Source: Entonaema liquescens
Lineage: Eukaryota > Ascomycota > Sordariomycetes > Xylariales > Xylariaceae
Assembly (NCBI GenBank): GCA_902805475.1
Contig: CADCSX010000001.1
Span: 2,852,001 to 2,916,000 of the forward strand
Direction: 5' to 3'
DNA: 64,000 nucleotides
Both the position numbers and the translations under genes were made by a program. A model generated the notes under the pieces. It did no database searches. It had not been told where the DNA came from and saw only the letters and a list, made by a program, of their open reading frames with translations. This document shows, piece after piece, positions 24,127 to 36,579 of the stretch (within the stretch, counting starts at the first letter, position 1; each line of letters starts with the position of its first letter).

Positions 24127-25031
24127 CTATCCAACATTGGCGGCAGCCATCTGTTGAGGCACCCAAAGTCCAACACACCCTCCCACCAGGCCGAGCCATA
24201 CCATGAGATAGTCCTCCTTGGCGCAGTCAAACCCAGCCATGGCCTCTCCAATGGCACACGGATGAACGAAGAATGAAGGGAGTCCGGTAATAGGGTGGTG
24301 CTGTAGGCGTCACGGTTAGTCCCAAGGTAGAGATAATAAAATACCCAATACGAGAAACAAATAATTGACTTCTTGGGCAGAACAAAAAATTCACTTACGT
24401 CGACCGAGATGGCGCCTATGGGGGCAACATGTCGGAGAGAATGTTTGAACTGTTCAGGAACCAAGTGACGGAAAACAGTTTCAATATCGAGTGGTGACTC
24501 CCCAGCCGGTAAGCCATGTAGACTGAACCAAAGACAGGGTGAGCCATATGTCGGATGGAAGTGAATCTCATAAATGACGTGGCCTGCTTGGAAGTGTGGT
24601 CGGGATGGTCGTCTAGGAACGACTTCCTGGGAGCACGTTAATTATCTATGTCCCACTGTTAAGGAAACTTTGGCCTTAGCAAGACGGACCTTGTCTGAAT
24701 CTTCCATCTTAATCATCATATCGTCAGCATCCAGTTGCATATCTTGATCCTCGCCCAAGGAAACATCACCCATCTTGGCTGCCAGTTCGTCGTCGGCAGC
24801 TGTCCTATTGTCCAAAGGTCGTGTTATCTGTAAGAAAGTAGTATGCCCTGAACCAGCCTCAAAGGCTAGTTCCAATGCTGTATGAACATGAAGGCGCCAT
24901 TCTTTACGTAAAGGACCTAATGTGGCGCGGCGGTATCTCCTATCTAGGTAGTGGCATACCTCGGTGAACTCCCCTTTAGTGAGATACGGGTAGCATTTGT
25001 AGCTTGAGCGGTGGGAGTTAGAGGGATCCAT
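24127..25031 (-). CDS. Autophagy E2-like enzyme ATG10
   Basis: E2-like enzyme that conjugates Atg12 to Atg5. Exons are 25031-24690, 24626-24399 and 24300-24127, giving about 247 residues. The key feature is FFVHPC: the HPC motif holding the catalytic Cys (about residue 205) is diagnostic of Atg10. Upstream, HVIYEIHFHPTYGSPCLWFSL matches the beta-strand core of the Atg3/Atg10 fold. A polar, acidic insert (about residues 60-114) separates the N-terminal helix region, which begins LTKGEFTEVCHYLDRR. Intron 1 has a weak donor (GTCCGT), so that junction is the least certain; introns 2 and both acceptors are good. The gene is tail to tail with the RRM gene. Confidence 0.87.
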
Positions 25032-25975
25032 TGTATATTGTCCAGCCGATTGCGATTGCTACTGTAGCAATACTTTAGTGGGTTGGATCAAAGACAGGTA
25101 TGTTGGAGATAGGATCAAGGATGTATTAATACCTATATATATATAAGGTGCCTACCTCTTTTAACTTTGCAATTCGGGTGGCTCTTGCCAATACAGAACA
25201 ATAGGTAATGTTTGACTTGAGCTGATAGTGACTTCCTTGTGGCCTTAGTGCTAAGTAAGTACTAAGGAGTCAGCTGATTTATATGAACAATATGAAGCTT
25301 TTCGATGAATATGAGTGAATCTGGGCATTATATAAGGCATGTACCTACCTAATATAATTCAGGCTCCCAGGTACCTAACCTTAGTTACACACATGCAGAT
25401 ATGTAACACAATATCAGGCAGGTACTTCTCTACTATGTATATTCTAGCGTGCATGCACTGATGTTGATATAAGTGGGTCAACCCCGGTGGCGGGGCTAGC
25501 CGCATATATATGCTGAAGTGTCATTGGCAGCTAATCAAATAGGCGGCAGGAGCAGGTAAACGGCAATTGGCATTTTACCACCTATGCATAGTAGAGCTTA
25601 GGTACACGTTGACGTTGTAAAAAAAGACTGGCGTGTCCTTAATAGGTACCTCCTTCCGAATATATTTTGCATTGTAAGTAGCGGCACACTGAACTTTCCT
25701 TTTTCCAGGTCCAAACTTGAAGGGGGAATTTCTTCCTACGTGCCTTTGCCTTTAATAGGCCAATTGAAAAAGTACGGCACGAAGAGAAGAAGGCATGATC
25801 GTAAAATAGAAATGATCTTGTCATTATTCTTATTTATTTAAGTTAACCGGGCTAGGCGTGCTTCGAAGTCTACCGTCCATACGATTGTTCCTAGACCATC
25901 ACTTACGAAACGGTCCGCCCTTCGAATAAGTTGCCCTACTAATGCGTGTTCTTTGTCGCCTTTCTACCCTACCCC
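25032..25975. other. Divergent intergenic region upstream of ATG10 and the GH47 gene
   Basis: No supported gene. TACCTA-type words are frequent at 25345-25380. A minus-strand frame at 25639-25824 has no features. An ATG at 25942 opens a short frame that overlaps the mannosidase start in another frame. Confidence 0.6.
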
Positions 25976-28246
25976 ATGAATGTACGCGACCCCTTCGGTA
26001 TTCATCGAAAGAACGCTCTATCCATCCTTAAAACTACCGTACCGCGCTCTGCCGTCAACTTTACCGAACGCGCCGTCGAGGCAAGTATTAATGCTCTCGA
26101 GAAGGGCAAGAAAGCCGTCGACGAACTTGACATGTCATTTTCCGTTCCCAAAAATGTTCCCTCGTTTAGCAACCCTCAGAGGATAGTGGAGGATCACGTC
26201 TGGGGCAGCACTGCAGTCGCAAGAGGTGGAAAGGGCTCAAATCCCAATAAGAACGCTGGAATACTTGGAGGTGTGCAAGACAAAGTTGGAAGCCTCTTCG
26301 ACGATCGAAATTCTCTCCCTATGTACAAGGACAAGCCATACGCGTACCCGCCCTCCTACCGAGCCAGACCTCTCTGGCGGAGAAAGCGATTCATTGGTCT
26401 CGTATTGTTTGTGATCTTGATACTATACTATTTCGGTGTATTCGGTCGTCACGATGATGCCGCAGTGGCTTCAGCTCCTATATGGGCGTGGCTTACTGCT
26501 AACTCTGGATCGGGAAAGACTGCCGACTGGTTAGGGCGGAGAGAACGGGTTGTTGAAGCTTTTACTCTAAGCTGGGATGCTTACGAACGATATGCCTGGG
26601 GTAAGATATTTAGTTCAAGTCAATGGCGACAGCTTATACCCAATCTTTACTAACCCGTCTTTAGGCTATGACGAGTTCCATCCGGTATCCAAGAAAGGTA
26701 AACAGATGGCCCCGGGAGGAATGGGTTGGATCATCGTGGATGCTCTGGATACCATGATTCTGATGAATCTCACTTCCCGTGTTACTCACGCGAGGCAATG
26801 GATTGCGAATTCCCTATCGTACGACCAGGATCAAGACGTTAGCACCTTTGAGACGACAATACGTATGCTAGGCGGCCTCCTCTCTGCTCATTATCTGTCC
26901 AATACGTTCCCCGAGTTGGCACCGTTATCGGATGATGATCCTGGGGCTCCTGGAGAGGACCTATACCTTGAGAAGGCAAAGGATCTTGCTGACCGACTTA
27001 TGGCTGCTTTCGATTCTCCCTCTGGCGTGCCCTATGCCAGCGTGAATCTTGGCAAGTACGAAGGTATACCAGCTCACGACGAAGGCGGCGCATCGTCCAC
27101 TGCCGAAGCAACCACGTTACAGCTTGAGTTCAAATACCTTGCCAAATTGACTGGTGAGAAGTACTTCTGGGATAAAGTTGAGAAAGTAATGGAAGTTGTT
27201 GATAATAACGGAGTTGAGGATGGTCTAGTACCTATCTATCTTTACGCTACGGATGGCACTTTTAGGGGCCAAAATATCCGATTTGGAAGCCGTGGCGACT
27301 CGTACTATGAGTATCTTATTAAGCAATATTTGCAAACTAATAAGCAGGAACCAGTTTATCTGGAGATGTGGGATGAGACCCTACGGGGAGTCCGCAAGCA
27401 CCTTATCACTTATACGGAGCCGTCTGGGTTCACTATTATTGGGGAGAGGCCGGACGGTTTGAAAGGCGCCTTGTCTCCTAAGATGGATCACTTGGTCTGC
27501 TTCATGCCAGGCACGATTGCTCTTGCTGTCACAGGCGGTTTAACAGAGGCCGAGGCCAGGAAGAAGCCAACGTGGACAAAACAGAACGAGGCCGACATGA
27601 CGCTTGCGAGGGAGCTGATGCAAACATGCTGGGGCATGTATAAGTGGATGGCTACGGGCCTTGCGGCCGAAATCACTTACTTTAACATCGCCGATCCACC
27701 TGCACCCGAGTCTGCTCCTCACAACCCGCCATCCGAATTTGATCCGGACCCGGAAGCGGAGTGGCGGAAAGACTATTCGGTTCACTCTATGGATGTTCAT
27801 AACCTGCAGCGACCAGAAACAGTAGAAAGCCTCTTTTACATGTGGAGAATTACAGGTGATATAAAATACCGCGAATGGGGCTGGGAGATGTTCAAGTCAT
27901 TCATGAATCACACGGCCGTCGCGGATGGCGGAGGATTTTCGAGTCTTTCGAACGCAAACAAGGTACCGCCAGTGATGCGAGACAATATGGAGAGTTTTTG
28001 GCTGGTACGTTCCCTATTAACCCCTTACTTTGTTTGTTGACCATATCTTCTAACCTATTCTTAAATGTACAGGCTGAGACATTGAAGTATTTCTATCTTC
28101 TCTTCTCTCCCAACGATCTTCTCCCATTGGATACGATGGTCATCAATACCGAGGCACATATATTCCCTCGATTCGACATGGGCCAGCTATTTTCGACTGG
28201 ATGGAAGCGGAAACCCAGAGACGCGGAAGGAAAGATCATTCAATAA
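25976..28246 (+). CDS. GH47 alpha-1,2-mannosidase, type II membrane protein
   Basis: Trims alpha-1,2-linked mannose from N-glycans in the ER or Golgi. Exons 25976-26600, 26665-28004 and 28073-28246 give about 712 residues. A long cytosolic N-terminus (about 138 residues) precedes one membrane anchor (FIGLVLFVILILYYFGVF, about 139-156), then the lumenal catalytic domain. Signature segments are FETTIRMLGGLLSAH, GSRGDSYYEYL, RPETVESLFYMWR and NTEAHIFP, which carry the conserved acidic catalytic residues and the calcium-binding Thr. I chose the ATG at 25976 because the open frame further upstream lacks another ATG. The long cytosolic tail is unlike yeast Mns1. ER versus Golgi assignment is open. 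Confidence 0.95.
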
Positions 28247-29009
28247 GTTTCTATTTTAGAAAAGAAAAAGAAGAAGAAGAAGAAGAAGAAGCATGTGTAT
28301 TGCATATATCATCCCCAGCTATATCTGGAAGCATTATCGGCGTAATATAGAACTCGGGAGGACTGTTGTTCTCGATGGCTGCCGCATAGTATATATGGCA
28401 CACTTGAATATGTACAAACGTATTACAGTGCCTGATCCTACTGTCATACTTGAGGTGATCCAACGTTAACTCGATACATGTGATTACTAATTCGAATTTG
28501 TACATGAAAGACATCCTCAACGGCCTCTATAACATGATGCCGTAATACACATACAGTGCCAGCATCTAAAATACCTAACGGTTAGATAGTAATCTCGTAA
28601 TCTTGTACATACGTAGTAAGATCGATCTGGGCCAGATCTTGGGCGAGTTTGTTCCTCCATGCACGCTATCTACAAATATCCACTATTTAAGTGTACCCCA
28701 GCAGGGGTCTTTAAATGTCATTATGTAACTTGTAGGAGCAAAAGGAAGGTGCATTGTCATTTAGCTCGCGTGGCCGATAAGCTACCCTTGAACCACTCTT
28801 CGTTTTGATACTCTCTCTCCCCGCCGACTTTTACAATACCCAATTACCTTGAGGGGATAAAAGGATTCATAACAACTTAGGTTTCGCTGCACTTTGCGCA
28901 ATTGTCGACGAGAAATATACTTGAATTGCTACTACTGTTGCGCAGCAATTTCCCGAATCGAAGCAAGTGGGTCCCGCGAGCGCGCGCACGCAATGAACTA
29001 CCACCCACG
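28247..29009. other. Intergenic region with a GAA repeat
   Basis: This lies between the GH47 stop and the permease start. A GAA/AAG microsatellite lies at 28261-28292, just after the stop. Otherwise no gene seen. The permease frame stays open upstream to 28902 but has no ATG before 29010. Confidence 0.6.
28261..28292. repeat. GAA microsatellite in the GH47 3' flank
   Basis: About eight GAA/AAG triplets follow directly after the mannosidase stop codon, probably within its 3' UTR. Confidence 0.9.
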
Positions 29010-31140
29010 ATGATGCCGCCGTCGAACCGGGACATCGAGATGAACATATTCCCGATCAAGGAGGACTCGCTGGCGCAAGGGAGCAGCTACACGATGCGGG
29101 AGCCGCTTTACGAGGAGGACGACCCGTCGGCGGGGTCGTCGTCGCGCGCGCGGTTCCTGGATCGCATCGTGGACGGGTTCCGCCGCGACCCGAACCAGCG
29201 CATCACGCCCGAGGACCCGCTCGATGCGATCCACGCCGCGGAGGCGGCGCAGCTGCGGATGCCGATGCTAGGGGTAGGAGGAGGAGGAGGCAGAGGGTCG
29301 TCGTCTGGGTCGTCGGCCGGTGGTGGACACCATCCGTATGATGTTCGGGCGGCGAATTTGCAGACGGCGCAGTCGCATCTCGCGAGGAAGTTGAAGGGGA
29401 GACATTTGCAGATGATTGCGATTGGGGGTTCCATTGGTGGGTGCTCATACTTGCTTTTTGCATGGCTTCTTCGTTCCTTGTTGGGAGAGAAGTACCGGGG
29501 CGCTGACTGATGTTCAATGGCTTAGGAACGGGTCTATTCGTCGCTTCGGGCCGCGCGCTGGAGGTGGGGGGCCCGGCATCGCTGTTGGTTGCGTATCTGT
29601 TCATCGGGTGCATGCTATACTGCACCGTGCAGGCGCTCGGTGAGCTGGCCGTCTCGTTTCCCGTCGCAGGGTCGTTTTCGGCGTATTCGACGCGCTTTTT
29701 GGACCCCTCGTGGGGATTCGCTATGGGCTGGAAGTATGTTTCCCCCCGCCCCTGACTTGGTGGTGGTTTGAATTACAAATGCGACTTACACGTTCTTCTA
29801 GTTACGCCCTACAATGGCTAGTCGCGCTACCCCTCGAGATCATCGCCGCGTCGATAACTATAACATATTGGAATCCTGATCTAAATAAAGCTATTTTCGT
29901 AACTATATTCCTTATAGCGGTTGTTGCGATCAACCTATTCGGTGTTAAGGGGTATGGTGAGGCCGAATTTGTCTTCGCTATCATCAAGGTCATTGCCGTC
30001 ATTGGCTTCATGTAAGACCACTCTACTACCTTTCCATCTGGTTATAATAGGCCTTTATTAACTTTATTCTCTGCATGAAGCTTACTAGGCATCGTTTTAA
30101 ATATTGGAGGTGTCCCCGGAGGTGGGTATATAGGGGTCCTATATTGGCGGACGCCGGGCGCATTCCACAATGGCTTTAAAGGCCTTTGTAGTGTCTTTGT
30201 TACCGCGGCGTTTGCCTTCGCAGGGACAGAATTGGTTGGGCTCGCCGCAGCCGAAACGGCGAACCCACGCAAGTCATTGCCCACCGCTATCAAGCAGGTG
30301 TTTTGGCGCATTACTCTATTTTATATTGTGGCTTTGTTTCTCATCGGCCTACTCGTACCTTACGATGATCCACGCCTTCTCATCCCCGGGTCGGCGGTTG
30401 CAGCCGCATCCCCTTTTGTCATCGCCATCGAGAATGCGGGTATTGAGGTCCTGCCCTCGGTGATGAATGTAGTTATCTTGATTGCTGTCCTATCCGTCGG
30501 AAACTCTTCCGTCTTTGGTTCTTCACGAACCCTTGCCGCGCTGGCGGACCAGAGCCAAGCGCCTAAAATTCTGTCATATGTTGACCGTCGCGGACGGCCC
30601 TTGGTTTCCATCATTATTGCGTCGTCGATGGGTCTCCTAGCCTACCTCGCCGACCTCAACGAGCAGAGCGTCGTGCTCGACTGGCTCGTTGCCATTTCGG
30701 GCCTCTCCTCCATCTTCACCTGGGCGTCCATCTGCCTTGCGCACATCCGCTTCCGCCGCGCCTGGTCGCTCCAGGGCCACAGCCCGCGCGAGCTAGCCTT
30801 CAAGTCGCAGTGCGGCGTGTTCGGGTCCTACCTGGGCCTCGTCTTTAACATCCTCGTCCTGATCGCCCAGTTCTGGGTCGGCGCCCGCCCCGTCGGCTGG
30901 GAGGAAATGTCCCCCAGCGAGCTCGCCCAGAACTTCTTCCTCCAGTATATGGCGTTCCCCGTCGTCGTCGTGTTCTACGTCGCACATCGCTATTGGGCGC
31001 GCACCTCGTTTATCAAGCTCGCTGATATGGATGTCGATACCGGTCGTAGGGACTTTAACCTCCCGATCCTGCTCGCCCAGGAGGCGGAGGAGAGGAGGGG
31101 TTGGCCGAAGTGGAAGAGGGTGTATAAGTTCCTGTGCTAG
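29010..31140 (+). CDS. Amino-acid permease (APC superfamily, fungal AAT/YAT type)
   Basis: Proton-coupled amino-acid importer of the plasma membrane. Exons 29010-29436, 29526-29733, 29802-30011 and 30081-31140 give about 634 residues. The N-terminus is long, hydrophilic, acidic then Gly/Ser-rich. The first membrane helix carries the signature LQMIAIGGSIG completed as TGLFVASGRAL across intron 1. Further family segments are PVAGSFSAYSTRF, WGFAMGWNYALQW, NLFGVKGYGEAEF, AFAGTELVGLAAAE and GNSSVFGSSRTLAALA. About 12 hydrophobic helices can be counted. All introns lie in the first half. Substrate specificity cannot be read from sequence. GC content rises sharply in exon 1 and near the 3' end. Confidence 0.94.
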
Positions 31141-32199
31141 CAGTAGGGGGAAAGATGAGTTGGTTATGATTTTATGCTGCCTTGCGTTGCTTTTCGGGTT
31201 TATTGGTTTTGGGACTTCATTAGGTTCATGGACCTCTACAAGGAGGGAATGTGGCGTTTTTATCAACAATGATCTAAGGGAGCTATTTGGGTCGTTGGAA
31301 GAGAGGTTTCAGGCCTCTTGTATTATTGTATTGGGATAGGTGGTGCCATTATGGCAAGGCGTTCTGTTTATGACTTTATTTCGTGTTGCGATTCTCGATA
31401 CTAAGGGCTCTGTTCGGTATTCCCTTGGCTAGCAGATGGGCAAGGGTTTCACCGAGAGGGTAGAGAAGTCACCTAGGTCTATTGCATAAATAGCATCAGT
31501 TAGACAGATGTACGAGAGAAGCATTTAGAAGCAGAGTGTTATTATTCTTATACCATGTCTGTGAATAGTCCAGCACGGTTATACATTTACAGAATTGTCT
31601 TCGCTCTTTGATTTATAGACATCATTCATGCATCTGCTTATACTGTCACTAGCCATAATCTGATATTAGCACAGCTATACGGAAATAATTCTCGATGTGA
31701 AATACCTACCAACCATGTCTCATAAAAACGCATCAGACCAACTGGCAGTATTTAAGAATGATAAATTCCTATTGACTTTGTTGCTTATCGGTTCTAATTA
31801 AGATGAAGGAAATTGGCTATGTACACGCCGCCAGAACGCACACAGCAAAGGCAATTGTATAATCAGAGCTAGGAGAACAGCAACAGGTTCATAAGTTGCT
31901 AAAGTAATTCTCGCCATCGTATCCTTCACTCTACCACTTGTTGTTACTACAATAGTACCAACATGGTGCCATTTTATATGGCTAGTCCACAAAAGAACTT
32001 ATACTTGACCGAACCTCAAACAAATCACCCGTCCAGAGAATATCCTATAATTCCTGCCTTGTAGACACAAAGACTTGCTTCTTGGCATTCTTCTCGTAAT
32101 TCATAAGCGGCATTTGGGCGTTTTCATACATAATAGCTAGTAATATTCGCATTACCATGGTTTGGTTTCTCTTTATGCGTTGAGATTATGCTAGATTGT
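31141..32199. other. Convergent intergenic region
   Basis: This lies between the permease and the minus-strand gene ending at 32200. No supported gene. A minus-strand frame at 31798-31992 has no protein features. Confidence 0.6.
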
Positions 32200-33918
32200 C
32201 TAGAAATCCCAGTTGAATGTTGTAGCGGTTGCGGGTTGAACCTTTCTCCTGGACGCTGGTTTGGTATTCTGGCTGTCATCCTCTTCACCAAAAAGCCAGT
32301 TGCGGTTGGAGCCTTTCCCGCCGCCCATGCCGTCACCGCCGATGTGGATCCCCCGATCACCGTCGGCTCCAGGACCTTTAGACACACTAATAGGTTTGTT
32401 TTCCTTTTCTTTTGGTACAGGTGATTTATCATAGCTCGACCAGTTAGCATCCATCATCTTGACAGCCTTTTTACGATCTTCTCCTATCACGGGTTTAGAC
32501 TGCGGCTTTTGAGCTGGCGAATCGTCGGTCATGTCCCAGTGGGATTCAAAATCTCGACCACGGTCCTTCAAGTTCGTAATGGCCCCCAGGGGCTGAGACC
32601 CATTGGCAGGGGGCGTCCCGTTTCCGTCTTCGTTGTACAAATTGTTCTTGTACAAGCCAAGCCCATTATTGTGCGTTGCACCGCGGGGACGTGCAGGACG
32701 AGGCGTACCACTAGGAACTCCATCGTCTATAAATTCGAAATGAGTCTCGGCATCACGACGAGGCTTAGGGGGAGCAGGCTTGCGCTCTGGACTATCTGCT
32801 ACCTCGTCATCCTCGTTTCCCCAGTGGCGAACATTCTGCTGCTGCAACACCTTAGACGGCTTCACTTTTTGTGGAGTAACAAAGTCATCAAAAGACCATT
32901 GACTGGTATGTTTGGTCTTTTAGGAGTTTCCTCGGTTGATAGAACCTGCTCGGGCTCGTCAGAGCCGTCACCAAAGTCAAAGTGACTGAACTTCTTGGGG
33001 TTGGGACGGTAGAAGCGGTTAGGAGAGGCGACATCTTCAATTGAGATACTCTCTTCCAATGTTTCTTCATCGCCAAATAGGCGGCTTGGCTGGAACTTCT
33101 TCTCAACACCAGCCTTAGGAGCGACTGCTTTGCTTGGTGATTCCGATCGATCGCGACCAGGGCTTTCAACTGGCTCGTCACCCAAGATTTCCACAATATC
33201 GCGTTGTCGCGGCCGAGCTCCACCCCTAGGAGAGATGACAGCAGCTATGCTCTCGTCGGACTCCTCGCGAGGAGCGAACAATGCAAGCGAGGCATGGGGA
33301 TCGCGTAGGGCATTGTTCGAGTTGCCACGAGCGCGGACGGCAAGGTCGATAGGGTCTTGGCTGGGAGCGCCATTACCGGATGATTTTACGCAAGTTTCGA
33401 TCAACTTGATTTGTTCTTTGCTATCGCGAATTGGCCAGTTGCGACCTGACTTGCCGATAACATCGAGCTGCTTGAGTAGAGAGCCTTGATCCCAGGACTG
33501 GCGAATCTGTAGAATTTTGCCGTTGTTGTCGAATGTAACAATATGTATCTAAGTCGCGTATTAGTCAACTTCAGAGGGAGGGCACCTAGCATAAAGCTGC
33601 GCAACTTACAATAGGAATATAGACAGTGCGATCAGCTAGAAAGTTGTCATCGAGACCGGGTAGATAGGGTCCACCACTGGTGACAAACTCGAGTACGGTA
33701 TCGACCTCAGCGGCAATGGCATTTTGACCTTCTATGACAGCAAGGAGTTCTACCTTCTTCTTCTTGAGCTGCCTGGTGGTAGTATTAAGGTGCTTGAGTA
33801 TGTCGGCTGGGCCTCTATAACTAGTAGTAGTGGTTATGTAGTGGAGGGAGACTTCATCTGCTAGTTGGGATGAGTTTGGCGCAGCAAGGAACTGCTTGTA
33901 GACAGCCGCCAACGCCAT
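32200..33918 (-). CDS. NTF2-like N-terminus with repeated aromatic-acidic motifs (one-base frame break)
   Basis: The function is not known to me. Exon 1 (33918-33610) and the start of exon 2 (33548-32200) encode a region that looks like an NTF2/SnoaL-type fold: HYITTTTSYRGPADILKHL, then VDTVLEFVTSGGPYLPGL, then IHIVTFDNNGKILQIRQSWD. The rest is disordered and charged, and carries a recurring short motif: HFDFGDGSD, RHWGNEDDE, THFEFIDDG, SHWDMTDDS and NWLFGEEDD. At 32911-32913 the frame breaks inside a short A run (minus strand). One extra base joins RPNIP-type sequence to WSFDDFVTPQK and yields about 552 residues. The motif spacing suggests repeated docking sites on a scaffold, which is inference only. 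Confidence 0.82.
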
Positions 33919-36579
33919 TATGATTTATGTTTGGCTTAACTGACGCGTATGAGTACGCTTAGGTGCCTTAACTCGGGCGTCTGTAATGCGCGTTGATTAT
34001 AGAGGGAAATCGACAAGGTGGCTAAAGCGGATGGTCTATAGTAGAGTACTATAGGACGATTATGTAGATGAGGTGATGTGGGATGAAGAGGGTGAAGATG
34101 TTTTAGAAAAGGGGAAGGGAAAAAAAATAGTTGTGAAGGGGTAAGAATAGTAAGAATGTGTCGCGCGTCGTTAAGGCAGGCGGTACCGGGTATGAAGAAA
34201 GAGATGCGGTTGCGGCAGGAACCTATGAAGCGTGCCGTGCTTATTTAGGTACTTGCCTTCCCTACCGTACCGAAAAAGTGTAAGAGATAATTAAATGGAA
34301 GGAGCATGAGACGCTTGTCGCATTGCCCAGGTGCTTTCTGTTTACATCCACCAACCCTGTCTAACACGTTTAGCCCGTCCTGTCCGGCCCCTGCTACTAC
34401 TACTGTAGCTTCCGTAGTAGTACCTATGTGTAGGTAGGTATGTACCAGATAGGTAACGGTAACACAAACTTTAGGGGTAGAGTTCACTAGGTTGTTATTT
34501 CGACTGATCTTGTTTACTTACTGCCAAGGTCCAACGGCCGTTGCCTAGGCTCTGATGTACATGTTCGATTAGATCCAAAGGTGACGACATATTGTTGCTT
34601 AGGAATACCCACCTCTTGATAGGCGAATTATTCACATGAATAATATGGTAGACCTTTGCACGTGTCACATTAGCAAATTCTATCAGAAAATCTTGCTATT
34701 TCAACTATTGCGCATATACACGATGTTTTCTGTACGGGCTACGAACTGAGAAGGCTACGTCGCATTGTCGTTGACGATTTACGCCCCGGAAATTTATTTA
34801 GTGGGGCGAGGGGCGAAGGAGTTCTACCAAATAAAGCCCCCACCATAGCCTTAACCCCGACTCGGGCAAGTTTCTGGGCCCTCTTTCTTGGGCCTATTAC
34901 TTACATATGTAGGTACCGCAGTAAGCCTTGGGTGAGATGAGGTACCACACATACACAACACCGAGATCATCGGGAGGGCGCATAATACATAATACCTGGC
35001 TCTTCTGGAATCGCACGTATTAAGGGAGTCTGGGGTACCGGGGTATCAACATTGCGTACCTAAGAATAATAGTATTAGTTAGTTAAGTTAAAAAGCAATA
35101 CTTGTTCACCCAACAGCTCTAAAGGACCAAATCATTATTTTTTTTTTCTTTTCCGAATGCAAACCGATTATGTCCTATGTACTCACTCCGGGAATTAGTG
35201 CCGTATCTAGCATGCCTGTATGCACATATGTGGGTAACATGAAAAATACGCCTATGCATTACTGGAAAGGTATGTTTCAGTTTCACGGGATTTCGCTTGT
35301 TTCAAAGGAAATAGAGGGTATTGTCTTCACAGTCTAAATACTGTAGATTATACGAGCGTGTACCACTCAACATGTTAAAAGAAATAGACAAAGATATCTT
35401 GAATTAAGTAGAATTTATAGCCCCTCAATGACGTTTTTTCTTATTTGTTCTATCTTATAGTTACTTTTCCTTATTTAACCCGTCAATGTTGTGTAAGGGC
35501 AATACTATTCAATCAGAAACTGTTTACTACTTACCTAAGTGATGGTAGAAATAACTTCAATCTACTAGTCCCCCCTACCCCCTCCCTAAAAAAAGATTGT
35601 TGACTCTAGTTGGCCGAGTTGAATGCAACTGAATATCTAGAAGACACCTATCTACCTATTAGATATAGGTAGTTAATTAATTAATTGTTTTAATTTCGTT
35701 CGAGCCCCCTCAACATGATGTCAACAAGTCCTCCAGTCTTTTGTTTGATAACTTCCATTAGTTACAAGTAATTATCATTTGCATTAGTACCTCATTATCA
35801 GTGTTGAAGTATCTAGGTATGATTGAATTGTCTGCATAGGTAGGTATGTTCTCAGTACGTATAATTAATCGCCCTCTTAGTTCACATCTACATACATGTA
35901 GTATGGGAAGTAGGTAGTGGCCAAGTGTCAGAGTGTCTGCTCAGGTATAAAAGTTCGTTAGATACCTGTTGAGCCACAGCTGTAGTACTTAGATAAGAGG
36001 TACTTATTTAATGAGATGCTTTGCCACAAGGGCGGAGTTGAATTGCATGAATAGCTCTACTTACGATTGGCTAGTCTTAGTGGCTCTGGTTGCACCACTT
36101 AGCATCTCGAGTGCCCAATTCTAGCGCTCTTTCAGTACGTAAGTGAGGGAGCAGTACCTGATAAATGTACGAAAAGGCAGCTGCACGGTGGATCCCCAAA
36201 ATGTCCGCGCGGCGCATTTGGAAAGCTGAGACTTTCAACAAAGTAGTTATTATACATCTAACTAACTACTAACTACTAACTACATACACTACTAATGACT
36301 TTGATGACACCTAACGCAGTGATCACTTTCTGACGTCGCCACTAAAAACGTAAATCTCACATTTTCTTTCTACGAAAAATAAACGATAAATCCCTTCGAC
36401 GTAACTATTTTTTCAAGTGTTCCGTCGCCTATCTACCTCTCCCTACCGCCGAGCTAGCCTCAATCTTGCTTCATCTGGGCTCTTTAGCGTTCGCCCTCGT
36501 CGATTCCCTCAAGACTACTCCTCGCGCAGAGGCAAATAGCTTGTCATGACATCCGCGTAACGCCTCAAATAACGAAACC
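33919..36579. other. 2.7-kb intergenic region upstream of VPS10
   Basis: No supported gene on either strand. It contains abundant TACCTA/TAGGTA words (34433, 35640-35680, 35838), a TTAATTAATTAATTG stretch near 35680, and pyrimidine-rich DNA just before VPS10. It must hold the promoters of VPS10 and of the minus-strand gene at 33918. Confidence 0.6.

Noticed and set aside
28902..29009. Upstream extension of the permease frame
   Set aside because: It starts at TTG, not ATG; the first in-frame ATG is at 29010.
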